A DNA stretch of 8,700 bases from Alphaproteobacteria bacterium (GTDB lineage Bacteria > Pseudomonadota > Alphaproteobacteria > SHNJ01). The notes under the pieces are model-generated. The model had not been told where the DNA came from. It saw nothing but the letters and a program-made list of their open reading frames with translations, and made no database searches. The position numbers and the translations under genes were made by a program. The stretch is taken from contig CANGQU010000019.1 of the NCBI GenBank assembly GCA_947456345.1, positions 1 through 8,700 on the forward strand, written 5' to 3'. Below, one piece after another: positions 6,252-8,700 of the stretch; the first letter of the stretch is position 1, and each line of letters starts with the position of its first letter.

Positions 6252-6763
6252 TACTTATCATGCACCGAGCGGAAAATTCCCTCTTCGGTTACTTTGGTGA
6301 CTTCATTGGCGTGAAAAACCCGGCCATTCATACAGACATAAACATCAGGTGGCAAAATATTCACCGCCGCCATCGCAAAACCGAGATTAAATGGCCCATC
6401 CGAATTGGTCATCCCGGCAATCGGAATCAGCGATCCGGTCAATACAATGCGCGCGAATCTTTTTTTCAAATTCTTGTGCAGATATTGCGCCGTAATCGGC
6501 ATGGTATAGGTACCATGCGGGACGATAATCTTGCGCTCGTCGGCCGCTTCGATGGTGTGCAATAAACGCGCACGGTCGTCATCGGTCAATTCGCGGCTGT
6601 CTTTCATCGCCACCTGAGTAAAGCGCGCGGTGCTGTGCAGATTTAGGGATTGGATAAACCCTGGAATAATCGAATTTGCGTGCGGCCGCACCGTATCGAT
6701 CCGCCCGTCATAAAACGAATCAATCGTCCCGCCCATCATGCAAAATAAAATGTCGGCTGTCAT
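6251..6763 (-). CDS. Single-domain asparaginase-family protein with altered active site
   Basis: At 170 residues this covers only the N-terminal (Rossmann-like) domain of the bacterial asparaginase/glutaminase family, whose full members have about 330. It shows GGTID (11-15) with the first catalytic-type Thr 13, a DSRE segment (55-58), PHGTYTM (82-88), TGSLIP (109-114), SDGPFNL (121-127) and NEVTK (153-157) with Lys 157. The family motif HGTDTM reads HGTYTM here: the Asp that usually supports the second Thr is Tyr 86 (codon TAT; Asp would be GAT, one base away). No remnant of a C-terminal domain follows; the stop lies at the edge of the repeat island. Stand-alone N-terminal asparaginase domains do occur in proteobacteria, so this may be intact rather than truncated. 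Asparagine hydrolysis is doubtful. No SD precedes the ATG. The folD stop is 50 nt upstream. Confidence 0.8.
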   Translation of the reverse strand: MTADILFCMMGGTIDSFYDGRIDTVRPHANSIIPGFIQSLNLHSTARFTQVAMKDSRELTDDDRARLLHTIEAADERKIIVPHGTYTMPITAQYLHKNLKKRFARIVLTGSLIPIAGMTNSDGPFNLGFAMAAVNILPPDVYVCMNGRVFHANEVTKVTEEGIFRSVHDK

Positions 6764-6769
6764 GACGCT

Positions 6770-6797
6770 ATGCTATCCCACCCTAAAACCCGGTCAA
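6770..6797 (-). promoter_or_regulatory. Candidate promoter for the asparaginase-like gene, possibly leaderless
   Basis: On the - strand TTGACC (5 of 6, 6797-6792) and TAGCAT (4 of 6, 6775-6770) are 16 bp apart, inside the 50-bp gap after folD. The -10 box ends 6 nt before the ATG, so transcription would start at or next to the start codon. This fits the absence of an SD. Confidence 0.35.
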
Positions 6798-6813
6798 GCT
6801 GCATTTGCGGCAA

Positions 6814-7698
6814 TTATCTTGCGCGGGTGATGTTGTGGGCGGCGCAGGCGGCCTTGACGGTGTTATCCATCAACCCCCAAATGGTCATCGGTCCCACCCC
6901 ACCCGGCACGGGGGTGATGAAAGCAGCTTTTTCGCTCACAGCGGCAAAATCCACATCCCCAACTAATTTTGGCTTACCGTCGCGTTCGATGCGGTTGATG
7001 CCAACGTCGATGATTATAGCGTCCTTAGGCTTGATAAAATTAGCTTTGACGAATTCTGGTTTGCCGATAGCGGCAATCACAATATCATGCTCTGCCACCA
7101 CACTCGCCAAATCATGCGTGCCGCTATGCGCCAAGGTGACGGTCGCATTCGCTTCTTGCAGCAAATAAGCCATAGGCTTACCAACAATGTTGGAGCGCCC
7201 AATCACCACCGCGCGCTTACCTTTTAAATTCGGTAACACACGATGCAGCAAAACCATGCACCCCATGGGCGTGCACGGCGTAAACCCATCTTTTTTGCCC
7301 TTATGTAACTTCCCGACGTTGACATCATGAAAACCATCGACATCTTTGGCTGGGTCAATCGCCGCCATGACGGTTTCAGCATCGACATGACTCGGCAGTG
7401 GCATTTGCACCAAGATACCGTGCACTTTGATATCCGCGTTTAATTCTTGCACAGCACGCAAGATTTCATCCTGGGTGGCGGTAGACGGTAATTTTACAGG
7501 ACGCGAGGCCATACCAATTTGCTGGGCAACCCGATCCTTGTTGGTCACGTAACTGAGGCTATCGGGGCGCTCCCCCACCAGCACAACGGCCAAGCAAGGT
7601 GTGACGTGGTGCTGGGTTCTAAGATTCTCAATTTGTGCCTTAAGGCCCATCAACAGCTCATCGCTAATCGCCCGGCCGTTGATAATTTCTGCACTCAT
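6814..7698 (-). CDS. folD: Methylenetetrahydrofolate dehydrogenase / methenyltetrahydrofolate cyclohydrolase
   Basis: A bifunctional cytosolic enzyme that interconverts 5,10-methylene-, 5,10-methenyl- and 10-formyl-tetrahydrofolate using NADP+, feeding purine, fMet and thymidylate synthesis. The 294-residue form has SYVTNK (49-54) with catalytic-type Tyr 50 and Lys 54, QMPLP (98-102), KDVDGFH (118-124) with Asp 121, PCTPMG (141-146), the nucleotide-binding GRSNIVGKP (167-175), DVGIN (231-235) and PVPGGVGPMT (263-272). Length and spacing are typical of the family. The frame is open upstream to 7734, but ATG 7698 is chosen because GGGGG (7706-7710) lies 7 nt before it and MSAEIINGRAI is the usual beginning. 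Its ATG overlaps the yggU stop as ATGA, so translation is probably coupled. Last of the yggT-yggU-folD group. Confidence 0.97.
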   Translation of the reverse strand: MSAEIINGRAISDELLMGLKAQIENLRTQHHVTPCLAVVLVGERPDSLSYVTNKDRVAQQIGMASRPVKLPSTATQDEILRAVQELNADIKVHGILVQMPLPSHVDAETVMAAIDPAKDVDGFHDVNVGKLHKGKKDGFTPCTPMGCMVLLHRVLPNLKGKRAVVIGRSNIVGKPMAYLLQEANATVTLAHSGTHDLASVVAEHDIVIAAIGKPEFVKANFIKPKDAIIIDVGINRIERDGKPKLVGDVDFAAVSEKAAFITPVPGGVGPMTIWGLMDNTVKAACAAHNITRAR

Positions 7699-8039
7699 GA
7701 CATATCCCCCTGGTTTTGCGCATTCGTATACCACGAAAGCAGTTTTTTGCGAATACTGGCTGGATCGCCCAGTATTTCCAGGGTTTTATGCGCGCTGAAC
7801 GTGCCCCGGTGCCAGCGTAATTGCGATTTAGGCCAGGCGAATTCTTTGGCTAAAAACTCGATAATGGCGGTATTGGCCTTGCCGTCCACGGGCGGCGCAC
7901 TGATGCTTAGTTTCAGCACGGCGCGGCCCTGCGCATCTTGCCCAAGGCCAGTAATGGCATTCCGGCGCGCACCCGCTTTGCATTGCAAATAGAGGCTGTA
8001 ACCATCCGCCGCTTGTGCAAAACAGGCGGGCAAAACCAT
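7695..8039 (-). CDS. yggU: DUF167 / YggU-family protein
   Basis: A small cytosolic alpha/beta protein of unknown biochemical role. The 114 residues show the DUF167 core: YLQCKAGARRNAITG (17-31), then LSISAPPVDGKANTAIIEFLA (44-64) with the hallmark APP…GKAN motif, and GTFSAHK (79-85), where many members have G-x-x-S-R-x-K; the Arg is replaced here. The C-terminal tail after about 103 (TNAQNQGDMS) is polar and probably disordered. ATG 8039 lies 1 nt after the yggT stop, and the stop overlaps the folD ATG, so it is the middle gene of a tightly coupled trio. No SD stands out, which suggests translation by reinitiation after yggT. The yggT-yggU pairing is conserved in many proteobacteria. Confidence 0.88.
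   Translation of the reverse strand: MVLPACFAQAADGYSLYLQCKAGARRNAITGLGQDAQGRAVLKLSISAPPVDGKANTAIIEFLAKEFAWPKSQLRWHRGTFSAHKTLEILGDPASIRKKLLSWYTNAQNQGDMS
7706..7710 (-). promoter_or_regulatory. Shine-Dalgarno deciding the folD start
   Basis: GGGGG on the - strand, 7 nt before ATG 7698 and inside the 3' end of yggU. It favours this ATG over the in-frame start 36 nt upstream. Confidence 0.6.
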
Positions 8040-8040
8040 G

Positions 8041-8328
8041 TTAAAACAACTGCAACCAGTATTCCCGCAGCAAATTTTGCACCAAGCCCAGCAATAAAAT
8101 CAGCACCACCGGCGAGATATCGATCCCGCCCAAGAGCGGCAAATGCCGACGCAGCGGGGCCAGCACCGGTTCGGTCGCATGGTATAAGAACCGCTGGACG
8201 ATTTGCACCAAGCGCTGGCGGGGGTTGATGATATTGAAATTCACCAGCCATGACATGATCACCGCGATCAAGACGATCCAGATATAAATTTGCAGCAATT
8301 GAATAAGCAAAATTCCAATCGAGGTCAT
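8041..8328 (-). CDS. yggT: YggT-family inner-membrane protein
   Basis: A small integral membrane protein of the YggT family (two or more hydrophobic segments per repeat), suggested in the literature to be linked to osmotic stress or cell-envelope functions; the exact role is unknown. The 95 residues show a first membrane segment at about 4-29 (ending IMSWLV), the conserved loop NPRQRLVQIVQRFLYHATEP (35-54) followed by VLAPLRRHLP, then GGIDISP (67-73) and a second membrane segment at about 72-88. This is the one-repeat form. An in-frame start at 8394 exists, but ATG 8328 is preferred because AAGGA (8335-8339) lies 6 nt upstream and the usual N-terminus starts at the hydrophobic segment. First gene of the yggT-yggU-folD transcript, divergent from the terC-like gene. 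Confidence 0.92.
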   Translation of the reverse strand: MTSIGILLIQLLQIYIWIVLIAVIMSWLVNFNIINPRQRLVQIVQRFLYHATEPVLAPLRRHLPLLGGIDISPVVLILLLGLVQNLLREYWLQLF

Positions 8329-8334
8329 GACACA

Positions 8335-8339
8335 TCCTT
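8335..8339 (-). promoter_or_regulatory. Shine-Dalgarno deciding the yggT start
   Basis: AAGGA on the - strand, 6 nt before ATG 8328. It is the best SD in the window and rules against the longer form starting at 8394. A perfect 5+1+5 dyad, TGGCA-A-TGCCA (8345-8355), lies just upstream. Confidence 0.7.
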
Positions 8340-8394
8340 GATGTTGGCAATGCCACAAACTAGCGCATGACGATACGGAAATCCAGCCACCCAT

Positions 8395-8417
8395 GCAGCC
8401 AAATTGGCCTTGGCTGC
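8395..8417. promoter_or_regulatory. Inverted repeat GCAGCCAA / TTGGCTGC between yggT and the terC-like gene
   Basis: Perfect 8-bp arms (8395-8402 and 8410-8417) with a 7-nt centre ATTGGCC; a smaller dyad GCCAA-A-TTGGC (8398-8408) overlaps it. It ends 8 bp before the -35 box of the terC-like gene, where an operator could act on either promoter. No T-tract follows, so a terminator is unlikely. Confidence 0.35.
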
Positions 8418-8425
8418 TTCGATTC

Positions 8426-8454
8426 TTGACAAAAACCCAGAATAATTATAAAAA
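8426..8454 (+). promoter_or_regulatory. Candidate sigma70-like promoter of the terC-like gene
   Basis: A perfect TTGACA -35 box (8426-8431) is followed by an A/T-rich -10 area: TATAAA at 8447-8452 (15-bp spacer) or TAAAAA at 8449-8454 (17-bp spacer). Transcription would start near 8460 and leave a leader of about 80 nt that contains a 7-bp hairpin at 8492-8509 (GATGTCG, loop TAAT, CGATATC). Confidence 0.5.
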
Positions 8455-8529
8455 ATCGCCTGATAGCGGGCCACTCTGGCGTCTTTGGCGCGATGTCGTA
8501 ATCGATATCATTCACCACACAACATAATT

Positions 8530-8534
8530 GGGGG
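8530..8534 (+). promoter_or_regulatory. Shine-Dalgarno of the terC-like gene
   Basis: GGGGG lies 5 nt before ATG 8540 and supports this start for the partial reading frame. Confidence 0.6.
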
Positions 8535-8539
8535 CCGCG

Positions 8540-8700
8540 ATGCTCGAATCCTTGCCGTTTTTAACTACTGATTTTTTAACCAAGCCCGTTTGGATGTGGC
8601 TGGTGTTCATGGCGCTAGTCGTCGTTTTGCTGGTGCTGGATTTGGGCATTTTGCACAAGCAGCAGCGCGAAATCGAGGTACGCGAAAGCCTGATCCTATC
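8540..8700 (+). CDS. TerC/Alx-family membrane protein, N-terminal part (runs off the window)
   Basis: Only 53 codons are present. The protein begins MLESLPFLTTDFLTKPVWMW, followed by a hydrophobic membrane segment (about 17-38, ending in LVLDLGIL) and the loop HKQQREIEVRESLIL. The D-L-G segment within the first helix, followed by a short charged loop and R-E-S, is the typical opening of TerC/Alx family proteins. These are multi-pass inner-membrane proteins of which several export manganese; others were named for tellurite resistance. The length past the window edge is unknown. ATG 8540 has GGGGG 5 nt upstream, and a good promoter lies 85 to 115 nt before the start. I do not see the yybP-ykoY manganese riboswitch that controls alx and mntP in E. 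coli. Divergent from yggT. Confidence 0.87.
   Translation, partial: MLESLPFLTTDFLTKPVWMWLVFMALVVVLLVLDLGILHKQQREIEVRESLIL

Noticed and set aside
6084..6256. Transposon-like element with target-site duplication
   Set aside because: The bases next to the two outer arms (AGAAG on the left, TACTT on the right) are not direct repeats, and no coding capacity exists; a MITE origin cannot be shown.
6200..6565. 121-codon frame on the + strand across the repeat island and asparaginase-like gene
   Set aside because: It begins in the REP-like repeat and then runs antisense to a clear asparaginase-family frame; no domain is recognisable.
7699..7734. FolD start 12 codons upstream at 7734
   Set aside because: It would overlap yggU further, and the ATG at 7698 has a GGGGG SD 7 nt upstream and the usual N-terminal sequence.
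8329..8394. YggT start 22 codons upstream at 8394
   Set aside because: The extra segment is Cys/Trp/Ser-rich and unlike the family, while ATG 8328 has AAGGA 6 nt upstream.
8455..8539. yybP-ykoY manganese riboswitch before the terC-like gene
   Set aside because: I looked for its conserved purine-rich GGGGAGUAG-like segment and paired loop and found none; the GGGGG before the ATG is explained as SD.

Overview
The window is chromosomal DNA of moderate GC content. It carries mostly housekeeping genes and looks alphaproteobacterial. The support for that is the yggT–yggU–folD cluster, the CysQ and TerC types, a TonB-dependent receptor (so a Gram-negative with an outer membrane), and a pair of REP-like palindromes with TGTCAT…ATCCAG edges, a type common in alphaproteobacterial intergenic DNA. 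I cannot name a genus from the sequence alone.

Layout. (1) 2-1981 (+): TonB-dependent outer-membrane receptor, heme/hemoglobin-like, with a signal peptide. (2) 1978-2760 (-): cysQ-type 3'(2'),5'-bisphosphate nucleotidase, convergent with the receptor; the two stop codons share one TTAA. (3) 2761-2881: divergent control region with several small dyads. (4) 2882-4222 glmU and 4260-6083 glmS (+): two enzymes of UDP-GlcNAc synthesis in one operon. The 37-bp gap between them is almost wholly a five-unit 7-bp tandem repeat. (5) 6084-6250: repeat island exactly filling the space between two convergent genes, made of four GTACCAA-like heptamers, two REP-like hairpins in opposite orientation, and four inverted heptamers. 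(6) 6251-6763 (-): one-domain asparaginase-family protein with a Tyr where the catalytic Asp is expected. (7) 6814-8328 (-): yggT, yggU and folD, packed with a 1-nt gap and an ATGA overlap, so one transcript. (8) 8329-8539: divergent region with dyads and a good sigma70-like promoter. (9) 8540-8700 (+): the first 53 codons of a TerC-family membrane protein that runs off the window.

How the genes relate. GlmS makes glucosamine-6-phosphate, and GlmU performs the last two steps to UDP-GlcNAc for peptidoglycan and lipid A. FolD supplies one-carbon tetrahydrofolates. CysQ removes 3'-phosphoadenosine 5'-phosphate from sulfate assimilation. The receptor and the TerC protein probably deal with iron or heme and with manganese, but nothing here links them directly.

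I see no clear undescribed multi-gene system. The strongest unusual signals are the 7-bp-period tandem repeats on both sides of glmS (two unrelated heptamers) and the altered active-site motif of the small asparaginase-like protein.
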